From: Liolophura sinensis
Taxonomy: Eukaryota; Mollusca; Polyplacophora; Chitonida; Chitonidae
Assembly: GCF_032854445.1 (NCBI RefSeq)
Contig: NW_027018354.1
Span: 1-36,057, forward strand
Direction: 5' to 3'
Length of the DNA stretch: 36,057 nt
The stretch's first letter is position 1, and every line of letters begins with the position of its first letter. Shown here piece by piece: positions 20,605 through 31,592 of this stretch. A program made the position numbers and the translations under genes. The notes beneath the pieces are model-generated. The model was given only the letters and a program-made list of their open reading frames with translations, was not told the origin of the DNA and did no database searches.

Positions 20605-21152
20605 TTGAATGATCATTTATGTCATAATCACGTGCACAGCAACGGCTCTTACTCCATGGAAACCAGGGAAATTTGCAATTTTTCAACAGCTGCCGATGCC
20701 TGGCTCAATTCCGCATCTTTTGGCACCTTACTGAAGTGGGTCAGTGTTCAGTTGTACTTTTTACAGCAGACTGTATCAAGTACCTTGTGTTTTCACGTAC
20801 AAATGGTGTGGTTTTTCTACACGTAGATAAAGACATTGAGATTGTCTTGCACTTAGAAGTAAGGCAATTGCTGGGTGAGTTAAATGGGCTTAGCCCAAAG
20901 ATTTCAGGTCTTCTGAGCTACCGAAGGGCACATAACTTATAGTCAAAAGTTGAATATAGTAATGACCAGTAGCGATTGTACAGAGTACAGTGTAGCCGAT
21001 TTCAATTAACAAAAAGACCAGGCAAAAATGCAAAAGTGGAAAAACTGTTCCAGTGCTACTAGTAAGAGACTAATCCGACGTATTTTGTGAAGAGAAATCG
21101 AATGGTGCAATCCGCGTTGCTCTTCGACCAATACTTTTGGCTGTAGCGACAA
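20605..21152 (+). repeat. Monomer u38 (548 bp), class C
   Basis: CAC, GTGTTTTCACG (-1), CTTCTGAGCTACC, CAGTAGCGATTG, CTACTAGTAAGAGAC, GTGAAGAGAAATC, CTCTTCG. Slot 1 of the second four-monomer pattern. Confidence 0.95.
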
Positions 21153-21700
21153 TTGAATGATCATTTATGCCATAATCACGTGCGTAGCAACGGCTCTTAC
21201 TCCATGGAAACCAGGGAAGTTTGCAATTTGTCAACAGCTACGATGCCTGGCTCAATTCCGAATCTTTTGGCACCTTACTGAAGTGGGTCAGTGTTCAGTT
21301 GTACTTTTTACAGCAGACTGTATCAAGTACCTTTTGTTTTTCATGTACAAATGGTGTGGTTTTTCTACACGTAGATAAAGACATTGAGATTGTCTTGCAC
21401 TTAGAAGTAAGGCAATTGCTGGGTGAGTTAAATGGGCTTAGCCCAAAGATTTCAGGTCTTCTGGGCTACCGAAGGGCACATAACTTATAGTCAAAAGTTG
21501 AATATAGTAATGACCAGTCGCGATTGTACAGAGTACAATGTAGCCGATTTCAATTAACAAAAAGACCAGGCAAAAATGCAAAAGTGGAAAAACTGTTCCA
21601 GTGCTGCTGGTAAGAGGCTAATCCGACGTATTTTGTGACGAGAAATCGAATGGTGCAAACCGCGTTGCTCTCCGACCAATACTTTTGGCTGTAGCGACAA
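21153..21700 (+). repeat. Monomer u39 (548 bp), class G
   Basis: CGTAGC, GAAGTTTGC, AGCTACGATGCC (-1), CCTTTTGTTTTTCATG, GAGTACAATG. Slot 2; sister of u43. Confidence 0.95.
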
Positions 21701-22249
21701 ATTAATGACCATTGATGTAATAATTACGTGCCCAGCAACGGCTCTTACTTCATGGAAACCAGGGAAATTTGCAATTTTTCAACAGCTGCTGATGCCTGGC
21801 TCAATTCCGCATCTTTTGGCACCTTACTGAAGTGGGTCAGTGTTCAGTTGTACTTTTTACAGCAGACTGTATCAAGTACCTTGTGTTTTTTATGTACAAA
21901 TGGTGTGGTTTTTCTACACGTAGATAAAGACATTGAGATTGTCTTGCACTAAGAAGTAAGGCAATTGCTGGGTGAGTTAAATGGGCTTAGCCCAAAGATT
22001 TCAGGTCTTCTGGGCTACCGAAGGGCACATAACTTATAGTCAAAAGTTGAATATAGTAATGACCAGTCGCGATTGTACAGAGTACAATGTAGCCGATTTC
22101 AATTAACAAAAAGACCAGGCAAAAATGCAAAAGTGGAAAAACTGTTCCAGTGCTGCTGGTAAGAGGCTAATCCGACGTATTTTGTGACGAGAAATCGAAT
22201 GGTGCAAACCGCGTTGCTCTCCGACCTATACTTTTGGCTGTAGCGACAA
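21701..22249 (+). repeat. Monomer u40 (549 bp), class C
   Basis: ATTAATGACC, GTAATAATTACGTGCC (CACGTG lost), CTTACTTCATGG, GCACTAAG, GAGTACAATG, GACCTATAC. Slot 3; relative of u8 and u32. Confidence 0.95.
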
Positions 22250-22798
22250 TTCAATAATCATTGATTTCATAATCACGTGCCCAGCAACGGCTCTTACTCC
22301 ATGGAAACCAGGGAAATTTGCAATTTTTCAACAGCTGCTGATGCCTGGCTCAATTCCGCATCTTTTGGCACCTTACTGAAGTGGGTCAGTGTTCAGTTGT
22401 ACTTTTTACAGCAGACTGTATCAAGTACCTTGTGTTTTTTATGTACAAATGGTGTGGTTTTTCTACACGTAGATAAAGACATTGAGATTGTCTTCGACTT
22501 AGAAGTAAGACAATTGCTGGGTGAGTTAAATGGGCTTGGCCCAAAGATTTGACGTCTTCTGGGCTACCGAAGGGCACATAACTTATAGTCAAAAGTTGAA
22601 TATAGTAATGACCAGTCGCGATTGTACAGAGTACAGTGTAGCCGATTTCAATTAACACAAAGACCATGTAAAAATGCAAAAGTGGAAAAACTGTTCCAGT
22701 GCTGCTGGAAAGAGGCTAATCCGACGTATTTTGTGACGAGAAATCGAATGGTGCAAACCGCGTTGCTCTCCGATCAATACTTTTGCCTGTAGTGACAA
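22250..22798 (+). repeat. Monomer u41 (549 bp), class C
   Basis: TTCAATAATC, GATTTCATAATC, TCTTCGACTTAG, GGCTTGGCCC, TTTGACG, ACACAAAGACCATG, GCTGGAAAGAGG, CCGATCAATAC. The tail resembles u30. Confidence 0.95.
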
Positions 22799-23346
22799 TT
22801 GAATGATCATTTATGTCATAATCACGTGCACAGCAACTGCTCTTACTCCATGGAAACCAGGGAAGTTTGCAATTTGTCAACAGCTGCCGATGCCTGGCTC
22901 AATTCCGAATCTTTTGGCACCTTACTGAAGTGGGTCAGTGTTCAGTTGTACTTTTTACAGCAGACTGTATTAAGTACCTTGTGTTTTCACGTACAAATGG
23001 TGTGGTTTTTCTACACGTAGATAAAGACATTGAGATTGTCTTGCACTTAGAAGTAAGGCAATTGCTGGGTGAGTTAAATGGGCTTAGCCCAAAGATTTCA
23101 GGTCTTCTGGGCTACCGAAGGGCACATAACTTATAGTCAAAAGTTGAATATAGTAATGACCAGTAGCGATTGTACAGAGTACAGTGTAGAATTTTTCAAT
23201 GAACAAAAAGACCAGGCAAAAATGCAAAAGTGGAAAAACTGTTCCAGTGCTACTAGTAAGAGACTAATCCGATGTATTTTGTGACGAGAAATCGAATGGT
23301 GCAATCCGCGTTGCTCTTCGACCAATACTTTTGGCTGTAGCGACAA
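22799..23346 (+). repeat. Monomer u42 (548 bp), class G
   Basis: CAC, GCAACTGCTC, GAAGTTTGC, TATTAAGTACC, GTGTTTTCACG, CAGTAGCGATTG, CTACTAGTAAGAGAC, CCGATGTATT. Private patch GTAGAATTTTTCAATGAAC near 23188-23206. Confidence 0.95.
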
Positions 23347-23895
23347 TTGAATGATCATTTATGCCATAATCACGTGCGTAGCAACGGCTCTTACTCTATG
23401 GAAACCAGGGAAGTTTGCAATTTGTCAACAGCTGCCGATGCCTGGCTCAATTCCGAATCTTTTGGCACCTTACTGAAGTGGGTCAGTGTTCAGTTGTACT
23501 TTTTACAGCAGACTGTATCAAGTACCTTTTGTTTTTCATGTACAAATGGTGTGGTTTTTCTACACGTAGATAAAGACATTGAGATTGTCTTGCACTTAGA
23601 AGTAAGGCAATTGCTGGGTGAGTTAAATGGGCTTAGCCCAAAGATTTCAGGTCTTCTGGGCTACCGAAGGGCACATAACTTATAGTCAAAAGTTGAATAT
23701 AGTAATGACCAGTCGCGATTGTACAGAGTACGATGTAGCCGATTTCAATTAACAAAAAGACCAGGCAAAAATGCAAAAGTGGAAAAACTGTTCCAGTGCT
23801 GCTGGTAAGAGGCTAATCCGACGTATTTTGTGACGAGAAATCGAATGGTGCAAACCGCGTTGCTCTCCGACCAATACTTTTGGCTGTAGCGACAA
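23347..23895 (+). repeat. Monomer u43 (549 bp), class G
   Basis: CGTAGC, CTTACTCTATGG (NcoI site lost), GAAGTTTGC, CCTTTTGTTTTTCATG, GAGTACGATG. Slot 2. Confidence 0.95.
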
Positions 23896-24448
23896 ATTAA
23901 TGACCATTGATGTCATAATCACGTGCCCAGCAACGGCTCTTACTCCATGGAAACCAGGTAAATTTGCAATTTTTTCAACAGCTGCTGATGCCTGGCTCAA
24001 TTCCCGCATCTTTTGGCACCTTACTGAAGTGGGTCAGTGTTCAGTTGTACTTTTTACAGCAGACTGTATCAAGTACCTTGTGTTTTTTTATGTACAAATG
24101 GTGTGGTTTTTCTACACGTAGATAAAGACATTGAGATTGTCTTGCACTAAGAAGTAAGGCAATTGCTGGGTGAGTTAAATGGCTTAGCCCAAAGATTTCA
24201 GGTCTTCTGGGCTACCGAAGGGCACATAACTTATAGTCAAAAGTTGAATATTAGTAATGATCAATCGCAATTGTACAAAGTACAGTGTAGCCGATTTCAA
24301 TTAACAAAAAGACCAGGTAAAAAATGCAAAAGTGGAAAAACTGTTCCAGTGCTGCTGGTAAGAGGCTAATCCGACGTATTTTGTGACGAGAAATCGAATG
24401 GTGCAAACCGCGTTGCTCTCCGACCAATACTTTTGCCTGTAGTGACAA
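23896..24448 (+). repeat. Monomer u44 (553 bp), class C, five insertions and one deletion
   Basis: ATTAATGACC, CCAGGTAAATTTGC, AATTTTTTCAAC (+1), TTCCCGCATC (+1), TTTTTTTATG (+1), AAATGGCTTAGCCC (-1), GAATATTAGTAATG (+1), GTAAAAAATGC (+1). Substitution patch TGATCAATCGCAATTG near 24259. Confidence 0.95.
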
Positions 24449-24997
24449 TTGAATGATCATTTATGCCATACTCACGTGCACAGCAACGGCTCTTACTCCA
24501 TGGAAACCAGGGAAATTTGCAATTTGTCAACAGCTGCCGATGCCTGGCTCAATTCCGAATCTTTTGGCACCTTACTGAAGTGGGTCAGTGTTCAGTTGTA
24601 CTTTTTACAGCAGACTGTATCAAGTACCTTTTGTTTTTCATGTACAAATGGTCTGGTTTTCTACACGTAGATAAAGACATTGAGATTGTCTTGCACTTAG
24701 AAGTAAGGCAATTGCTGGGTGAGTTAAATGGGCTTAGCCCAAAGATTTCAGGTCTTCTGGGCTACCGAAGGGCACATAACTTATAGTCAAAAGTTGAATA
24801 TAGTAATGACCAGTCGCGATTGTACAGAGTACAGTGTAGCCGATTTCAATTAACAAAAAAGACCAGGCAAAAATGCAAAAGTGGAAAAACTGTTACAGTG
24901 CTGCTGGTAAGAGGCTAATCCGACGTATTTTGTGACGAGAAATCGAATGGTGCAAACCGCGTTGCTCTCCGACCAATACTTTTGCCTGTAGTGACAA
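24449..24997 (+). repeat. Monomer u45 (549 bp net), class G
   Basis: CCATACTCACGTGCA, CCTTTTGTTTTTCATG, GGTCTGGTTTTCTAC (-1), AACAAAAAAGACC (+1), CTGTTACAGTG. Relative of u6 and u22. Confidence 0.95.
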
Positions 24998-25546
24998 TTG
25001 AATGATCATTTATGTCATAATCATGTGCACAGCAACGGCTCTTACTCCATGGAAACCAGGGAAATTTGCTATTTTTCAACAGCTACCGATGCCTGGCTCA
25101 ATTCCGCATCTTTTGGCACCTTACTGAAGTGGGTCAGTGTTCAGTTGTACTTTTTACAGCAGACTGTATCAAGTACCTTGTGTTTTCACGTACAAATGGT
25201 GTGGTTTTTCTACACGTAGATAAAGACATTGAGATTGTCTTGCACTTAGAAGTAAGGCAATTGCTGGGTGAGTTAAATGGGCTTAGCCCAAAGATTTCAG
25301 GTCTTCTGGGCTACCGAAGGGCACATAACTTATAGTCAAAAGTTGAATATAGTAATGACCAGTAGCGATTGTACAGAGTACAATGTAGCCGATTTCAATT
25401 AACAAAAAGACCAGGCAAAAATGCAAAAGTGGAAAAAACTGTTCCAGTGCTACTAGTAAGAGGCTAATCCGACGTATTTTGTGACGAGAAATCGAATGGT
25501 GCAATCCGCGTTGCTCTTCGACCAATACTTTTGGCTGTAGCGACAA
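24998..25546 (+). repeat. Monomer u46 (549 bp net), class C
   Basis: CATGTGCAC, TTGCTATTTTTC, AGCTACCG, GTGTTTTCACG (-1), CAGTAGCGATTG, GAGTACAATG, GGAAAAAACTG (+1), CTACTAGTAAG, CTCTTCG. Slot 1; head shared with u28. Confidence 0.95.
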
Positions 25547-26097
25547 TTGAATGATCATTTATGCCATAATCACGTGCGTAGCAACGGCTCTTACTCCATG
25601 GAAACCAGGGAAATTTGCAATTTGTCAACAGCTGCCGATGCCTGGCTCAATTCCGAATCTTTTGGCACCTTACTGAAGTGGGTCAGTGTTTTGGTTGTAC
25701 TTTTTACAGCAGACTGTATCAAGTTACCTTGTGTTTTTCATGTACAAATGGTGTGGTTTTTCTACACGTAGATAAAGACATTGAGATTGTCTTGCACTTA
25801 GAAGTAAGGCAATTGCTGGGTGAGTTAAATGGGCTTAGCCCAAAGATTTCAGGTCTTCTGGACTACCGAAGGGCACATAACTTATAGTCAAAAGTTGAAT
25901 ATAGTAATGACCAGTCGCGATTGTACAGAGTACAATGTAGCCGATTTCAATTAACAAAAAGACCAGGCAAAAATGCAAAAGTGGAAAAACTGTTCCAGTG
26001 CTGCTGGTAAGAGGCTAATCCGACGTATTTTGTGACGAGAAATCGAATGGTGCAAACCGCGTTGCTCTCCGACCAATACTTTTGGCTGTAGCGACAA
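25547..26097 (+). repeat. Monomer u47 (551 bp), class G
   Basis: CGTAGC, CAGTGTTTTGGTTG (+1 and changes), CAAGTTACC (+1), CTGGACTACC, GAGTACAATG. Slot 2. Confidence 0.95.
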
Positions 26098-26646
26098 TTT
26101 AATGATCATTGATGTCATAATCACGTGCCCAGCAACGGCTCTTACTCCATGGAAACCGGGGAAATTTGCAATTTTTCAACAGCTGCTGATGCCTGGCTTA
26201 ATTCCGCATCTTTTGGCACCTTACTGAAGTGGGTCAGTGTTCAGTTGTACTTTTTACAGCAGACTGTATCAAGTACCTTGTGTTTTTCACGTACAAATGG
26301 TGTGGTTTTTCTACACGTAGATAAAGACATTGAGATTGTCTTGCACTAAGAAGTAAGACAAGTGCTGGGTGAGTTAAATGGGCTTAGCCCAAAGATTTCA
26401 GGTCTTCTGGGCTACCGAAGGGCACATAACTTATAGTCAAAAGTCGAAAACAGTAATGACCAGTCGCGATTGTACAGAGTACAGTGTAGCCGATTTCAAT
26501 TAACAAAAAGACCAGGCAAAAATGCAAAAGTGGAAAAACTGTTCGAGTGCTGCTGGTAGGAGGCCAATCCGACGTATTTTGTGACGAGAAATCGAATGGT
26601 GCAAACCGCGTTGCTCTCCGACCAACACTTTTGGCTGTAGTGACAA
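26098..26646 (+). repeat. Monomer u48 (549 bp), class C, divergent
   Basis: TTTAATGATC, AAACCGGGG, GGCTTAATTCC, GCACTAAG, ACAAGTGCTGG, AGTCGAAAACAG, CTGTTCGAGTG, GGTAGGAGGCC, ACCAACAC. It has many private substitutions without length change. Confidence 0.95.
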
Positions 26647-27195
26647 TTGAATGATCATTTATGTCATAATCACGTGCCCAGCAACGGCTCTTACTCCATG
26701 GAAACCAGGGAAATTTGCAATTTTTCAACAGCTGCTGATGCCTGGCTCAATTCCGCATCTTTTGGCACCTTACTGAAGTGGGTCAGTGTTCAGTTGTACT
26801 TTTTACAGCAGACTGTATCAAGTACCTTGTGTTATTTATGTACAAATGGTGTGGTTTTTCTACACGTAGATAAAGACATTGAGATTGTCTTGCACTTAGA
26901 AGTAAGGCAATTGCTGGGTGAGTTAAATGGGCTTAGCCCAAAGATTTGACGTCTTCTGGGCTACCGAAGGGCACATAACTTATAGTCAAAAGTTGAATAT
27001 AGTAATGACCAGTCGCGATTGTACAGAGTACAGTGTAGCCGGTTTCAATTAACAAAAAGACCAGGCAAAAATGCAAAAGTGGAAAAACTTTTCCAGTGCT
27101 ACTAGTAAGAGGCTAATCCGACGTATTTTGTGACAAAAAATCGAATGGTGCAAACCGCGTTGCTCTCCGACCAATACTTTTGGCTGTAGTGACAA
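26647..27195 (+). repeat. Monomer u49 (549 bp), class C
   Basis: CCC, GTGTTATTTATG, GCACTTAG, TTTGACG, GCCGGTTTC, CTTTTCC, CTACTAGTAAG, GTGACAAAAAATCG with GCAAACC. Confidence 0.95.
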
Positions 27196-27745
27196 TTGAA
27201 TAATCATTGATGCCATAATCACGTGCCCAGCAACGGCTCTTACTCCATGGAAACCAGGGAAATTTGCAATTTTTCAACAGCTGCCGATGCCTGGCTCAAT
27301 TCCGCATCTTTTGGCACCTTACTGAAGTGGGTCAGTGTTCAGTTGTACTTTTTACAGCAGACTGTATCAAGTACCTTGTGTTTTTCATGTACAAATGGTG
27401 TGGTTTTTCTACACGTAGATAAAGACATTGAGATTGTCTTGCACTTAGAAGTAAGGCAATTGCTGGGTGAGTTAAATGGGCTGAGCCCAAAGATTTGACG
27501 TCTTCTGGGCTACCGAAGGGCACATAACTTATAGTCAAAAGTTGAATATAGTAATGACAAGTCGCGATTGTACAGAGTACAGTGTAGCCGATTTCAATTA
27601 ACAAAAAGACCAGGCAAAAATGCAAAAGTGGAAAAAACTGTTCCAGTGCTGCTGGTAAGAGGCTAATCCGACGTATTTTGTGACGAGAAATCGAATGGTG
27701 CAAACCGCGTTGCTCTCCGACCAATACTTTTGCCTGTAGTGACAA
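27196..27745 (+). repeat. Monomer u50 (550 bp), class C
   Basis: TTGAATAATC, CCC, TTTTTCATG, GGGCTGAGCCC, TTTGACG, ATGACAAGTCG, GGAAAAAACTG (+1), GCCTGTAGT. Confidence 0.95.
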
Positions 27746-28294
27746 TTGAATGATCATTGATGTCATAATCACGTGCCCAGCAACGGCTCTTACTCCATGG
27801 AAACCAGGGATATTTGCAATTTTTTAACAGCTGCCGATGCCTGGCCCAATTCCGCATCTTTTGGCACCTGATAAATGTAAGTCAGTGTTTAGTTGTACTT
27901 TTTACAGCAGACTGTATCAAGTACCTTGTGTTTTTTATGTAGAAATGGTCTGGTTTTTCTACACGTAGATAAAGACATTGAGATTGTCTTGCACTTAGAA
28001 GTAAGACAATGGCTGGGTGAGTTAAATGGGCTTAGCCCAAAGATTTGACGTCTTCTGGGCTACCGAAGGGCACATAACTTATAGTCAAAAGTTGAATATA
28101 GTAATGACCAGTCGCGATTGTACAGAGTACAGTGTAGCCGATTTCAATTAACAAAAAGACCAGGCAAAAATGCAAAAGTGGAAAAACTGTTCCAGTGCTG
28201 CTGGTAAGAGTCTAATCCGACGTATTTTGTGACGAGAAATCGAATGGTGCAAACCGCGTTTCTCTCCGACCAATACTTTTGGCTGTAGTGACAA
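27746..28294 (+). repeat. Monomer u51 (549 bp), class A variant
   Basis: GATATTTGC, CACCTGATAAATGTAAG (TATAAA lost), ATGTAGAAATGGTCTGG, GCACTTAG, CAATGGCTGG, TTTGACG, TAAGAGTC, CGTTTCTC. Confidence 0.95.
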
Positions 28295-28844
28295 TTGAAT
28301 GATCATTTATGTCATAATCACGTGCACAGCAACGGCTCTTACTCCATGGAAACCGGGGAAATTTGCAATTTTTCAACAGCTGCCGATACCTGGCTCAATT
28401 CCGCATCTTTTGGCACCTTATTCATGTGGGTCTGTGGTCAGTTGTACTTTTTACAGCAGACTGTATCAAGTACCTTGTGTTTTTTATGTACAAATTGTCT
28501 GGTTTTTCTACACGTAGATAAAGACATTGAGATTGTCTTGCACTTAGAAGTAAGACAATTGCTGGGTGAATTAAATGGGCTTAGCCCAAAGATTTGACGT
28601 CTTCTGGGCTACCGAAGGGCACATAACTTATAGTCAAAAGTTGAATATAGTAATGACCAGTCGCGATTGTACAGAGTACAGTGTAGCCGATTTGAATTAA
28701 CAAAAAGACCGGGTAAAAATGTAAAAGTGGAAAAACTGTTCCAGTGCTGCTGTTAAGAGGCTAATCCGACGTATTTTTGTGACGAGAAATCGAATGGTGC
28801 AAACCTCGTTGCTCTCCGACCAATACTTTGGGCTGTAGTGACAA
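28295..28844 (+). repeat. Monomer u52 (550 bp), class C variant
   Basis: CAC, AAACCGGGG, CCGATACC, TTATTCATG, GTCTGTGGTCAG, AAATTGTCTGG, GATTTGAATTAAC, GACCGGGTAAAAATG, CTGTTAAGAGG, GTATTTTTGTG (+1), ACTTTGGGCTG. Sister of u57. Confidence 0.95.
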
Positions 28845-29393
28845 TTGAATGATCATTTATGTCATAATCACGTGCCCAGCAACGGCTCTTACTCCATGGA
28901 AACCAGGGAAATTTGCAATTTTTTAACAGCTGCCGATGCCTGGCCCAATTCCGCATCTTTTGGCACCTTATAAATGTGGGTCAGTGTTCAGTTGTACTTT
29001 TTACAGCAGACTGTATCAAGTACCTTGTGTTTTTTATGTACAAATGGTCTAGTTTTTCTACACGTAGATAAAGACATTGAGATTGTCTTGGACTTAGAAG
29101 TAAGGCAATTGCTGGGTGAGTTAAATGGGCTTAGCCCAAAGATTTGACGTCTTCTGGGCTACCGAAGGCCACATAACTTATAGTCAAATGTTGAATATAG
29201 TAATGACCAGTCGGGATTGTACAGAGTACAGTGTAGTCGGTTTCAATTAACAAAAAGACCAGGCAAAAATGCAAAAGTGGAAAAACTGTTCCAGTGCTAC
29301 TAGTAAGAGGCTAATCCGACGTATTTTGTGACGAGAAATCGAATGGTGCAATCCGCGTTGCTCTCCGACCAATACTTTTGGCTGTAGTGACAA
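28845..29393 (+). repeat. Monomer u53 (549 bp), TATAAATG head with GAAATTTGC
   Basis: TTTTTTAAC, TATAAATG with TTCAG, GGTCTAG, GGACTTAG, TTTGACG, GAAGGCCAC, CAAATGTTG, GTCGGGATTG, GTAGTCGG, CTACTAGTAAG, GCAATCC. Confidence 0.95.
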
Positions 29394-29942
29394 TTGAATG
29401 ATCATTTATGCCATAATCACGTGCACAGCAACGGCTCTTACTCCATGGAAACCAGGGAAATTTGCAATTTTTCAACAGCTGCCGATGCCTGGCTCAATTC
29501 CGCATCTTTTGGCACCTTACTGAACTGGGTCAGTGTTCAGTTGTACTTTTTACAGCAGACTGTATGAAGTACCTTGTGTTTTTCACGTACAAATGGTGTG
29601 GTTTTTCTACACGTAGATAAAGACATTGAGATTGTCTTGCACTTAGAAGTAAGGCAATTGCTGGGTGAGTTAAATGGGCTTAGCCCAAAGATTTGACGTC
29701 TTCTGGGCTACCGAAGGCCACATAACTTATAGTCAAATGTTGAATATAGTAATGACCAGTCGGGATTGTACAGAGTACAGTGTAGTCGGTTTCAATTAAC
29801 AAAAAGACCAGGCAAAAATGCAAAAGTGGAAAAACTGTTCCAGTGCTACTAGTAAGTGGCTAATCCGACGTATTTTGTGACGAGAAATCGAATGGTGCAA
29901 TCCGCGTTGCTCTCCGACCAATATTTTTGGCTGTAGCGACAA
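29394..29942 (+). repeat. Monomer u54 (549 bp), class C
   Basis: CAC, CTGAACTGGG, GTATGAAGTACC, TTTTTCACG, GCACTTAG, TTTGACG, and the same private tail as u53 (GAAGGCCAC, CAAATGTTG, GTCGGGATTG, GTAGTCGG); TAAGTGGC, CAATATTTTTGG. Confidence 0.95.
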
Positions 29943-30491
29943 TTGAATGATCATTTATGCCATAATCAAGTGCGTAGCAACGGCTCTTACTCCATGGAAA
30001 CCAGGGAAATTTGCAATTTGTCAACAGCTGCCGATGCCTGGCTCAATTCCAAATCTTTTTGCACCTTATTGAAGTGGGTCAGTGTTCAGTTGTACTTTTT
30101 ACAGCAGACTGTATCAAGTACCTTGTGTTTTTCATGTTCAAATGGTGTGGTTTTTCTACACGTAGATAAAGACATTGAGATTGTCTTGCACTTAGAAGTA
30201 AGGCAATTGCTGGGTGAGTTAAATGGGCTTAGCCCAAAGATTTCAGGTCTTCTGGGCTACCGAAGGGCACATAACTTATAGTCAAAAGTTGAATATAGTA
30301 ATGACCAGTCGCGATTGTACAGAGTACAGTGTAGCCGATTTCAATTAACAAAAAGACCAGGCAAAAATGCAAAAGTGGAAAAACTGTTCCAGTGCTGCTG
30401 GTAAGAGGCTAATCCGACGTATTTTGTGACGAGAAATCGAATGGTGCAAACCGCGTTGCTCTCCGACCAATACTTTTGGCTAAAGCGACAA
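29943..30491 (+). repeat. Monomer u55 (549 bp), CCAAATC variant
   Basis: ATCAAGTGCGTAGC (CACGTG lost), TTTGTCAAC, CCAAATCTTTTTGC, TTATTGAAG, CATGTTCAAA, GGCTAAAGC. Sister of u59. Confidence 0.95.
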
Positions 30492-31042
30492 TTGAATGAT
30501 CATTGATGTCATAATCACGTGCCCAGCAACGGCTCTTACTCCATGGAAAACCATGGATATTTGCAATTTTTTAACAGCTGCCGATGCCTGGCCCAATTCC
30601 CGCATCTTTTGGCACCTTATAAATGTGGGTCAGTTTTTAGTTTTACTTTTTACAGCAGACTGTATCAAGTACCTTGTGTTTTTTATGTACAAATGGTGTG
30701 GTTTTTCTACACGTAGATAAAGACATTGAGATTGTCTTGGACTTAGAAATAAGACAATTGCTGGGTGAGTTAAATGGGCTTAGCCCAAAGATTTCAGGTC
30801 TTCTGGGCTACCGAAGGGCACATAACTTATAGTCAAAAGTTGAATATAGTAATGACCAGTCGCGATTGTACAGAGTACAGTGTAGCCGGTTTCAATTAAC
30901 AAAAAGACCAGGCAAAAATGCAAAAGTGGAAAAACTGTTCCAGTGCTGCTGGTAAGAGGCTAATCCGACGTATTTTGTGACGACAAATCGAATGGTGCAA
31001 ACCGCGTTGCTCTCCGACCAATACTTTTGGCTGTAGTGACAA
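30492..31042 (+). repeat. Monomer u56 (551 bp), class A
   Basis: CATGGAAAACCATGG (+1; two CCATGG sites), TTCCCGCATC (+1), TATAAATG, CAGTTTTTAGTTTTAC, GGACTTAGAAATAAG, GCCGGTTTC, GACGACAAATCG. Relative of u62/u65. Confidence 0.95.
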
Positions 31043-31592
31043 TTGAATAATCATTTATGTCATAATCACGTGCGTAGCAACGGCTCTTACTCCATGGAAA
31101 CCAGGGAAATTTGCAATTTTTCAACAGCTGCCGATGCCTGGCTCAATTCCGCATCTTTTGGCACCTTATTCATGTTGGTCTGTGGTCAGTTGTACTTTTT
31201 ACAGAAGACTGTATCAAGTACCTTGTGTTTTTTATGTACAAATGGTCTGGTTTTTCTACACGTAGATAAAGACATTGAGATTGTCTTGCACTTAGAAGTA
31301 AGACAATTGCTGGGTGAGTTAAATGGGCTTAGCCCAAAGATTTGACGTCTTCTGGGCTACCGAAGGGCACATAACTTATAGTCAAAAGTTGAATATAGTA
31401 ATGACCAGTCGCGATTGTACAGAGTACAGTGTAGCCGATTTCAATTAACAAAAAGACCAGGTAAAAATGTAAAAGTGGAAAAACTGTTCCAGTGCTGCTG
31501 TTAAGAGGCTAATCCGACGTATTTTTGTGACGAGAAATCGAATGGTGCAAACCGCGTTGCTCTCCGACCAATACTTTGGGCTGTAGTGACAA
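31043..31592 (+). repeat. Monomer u57 (550 bp), class C variant
   Basis: TTGAATAATC, CGTAGC, TTATTCATGTTGG, GTCTGTGGTCAG, ACAGAAGACTG, GGTCTGG, TTTGACG, GTAAAAATGTAAAAG, CTGTTAAGAGG, GTATTTTTGTG (+1). Sister of u52. Confidence 0.95.

Larger units (their letters stand above)
18410..21152 (+). repeat. Long-range block copy u34-u38
   Basis: Partner of u23-u28. It has lost one monomer relative to it, with the loss inside u35. The last member, u38, resembles u28 in its short spacer (GTGTTTTCACG) and its GCACTTAG/TTTCAGG combination. Its tail (CTACTAGTAAGAGAC, CTCTTCG) belongs instead to the u42/u46 type. Confidence 0.75.
20605..26646 (+). repeat. Second four-monomer pattern (u38-u40, u42-u44, u46-u48)
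   Basis: Three of every four monomers recur in order. u38/u42/u46 have GTGTTTTCACG, CAGTAGCGATTG, CTACTAGTAAG and CTCTTCG. u39/u43/u47 have CGTAGC and class G heads. u40/u44/u48 have ATTAATG or TTTAATG, class C heads and GCACTAAG. The fourth slot (u41, u45) is not conserved. The spacing is about 2,194-2,202 bp because of 1-bp indels. Confidence 0.8.

Noticed and set aside
27332-27772. Longest open frame in the window, minus strand, 146 codons
   Set aside because: It is one of many copies of the same minus-strand frame and is usually cut to about 97 codons or fewer in other monomers. It has no recognisable domain and overlaps other equally open frames.
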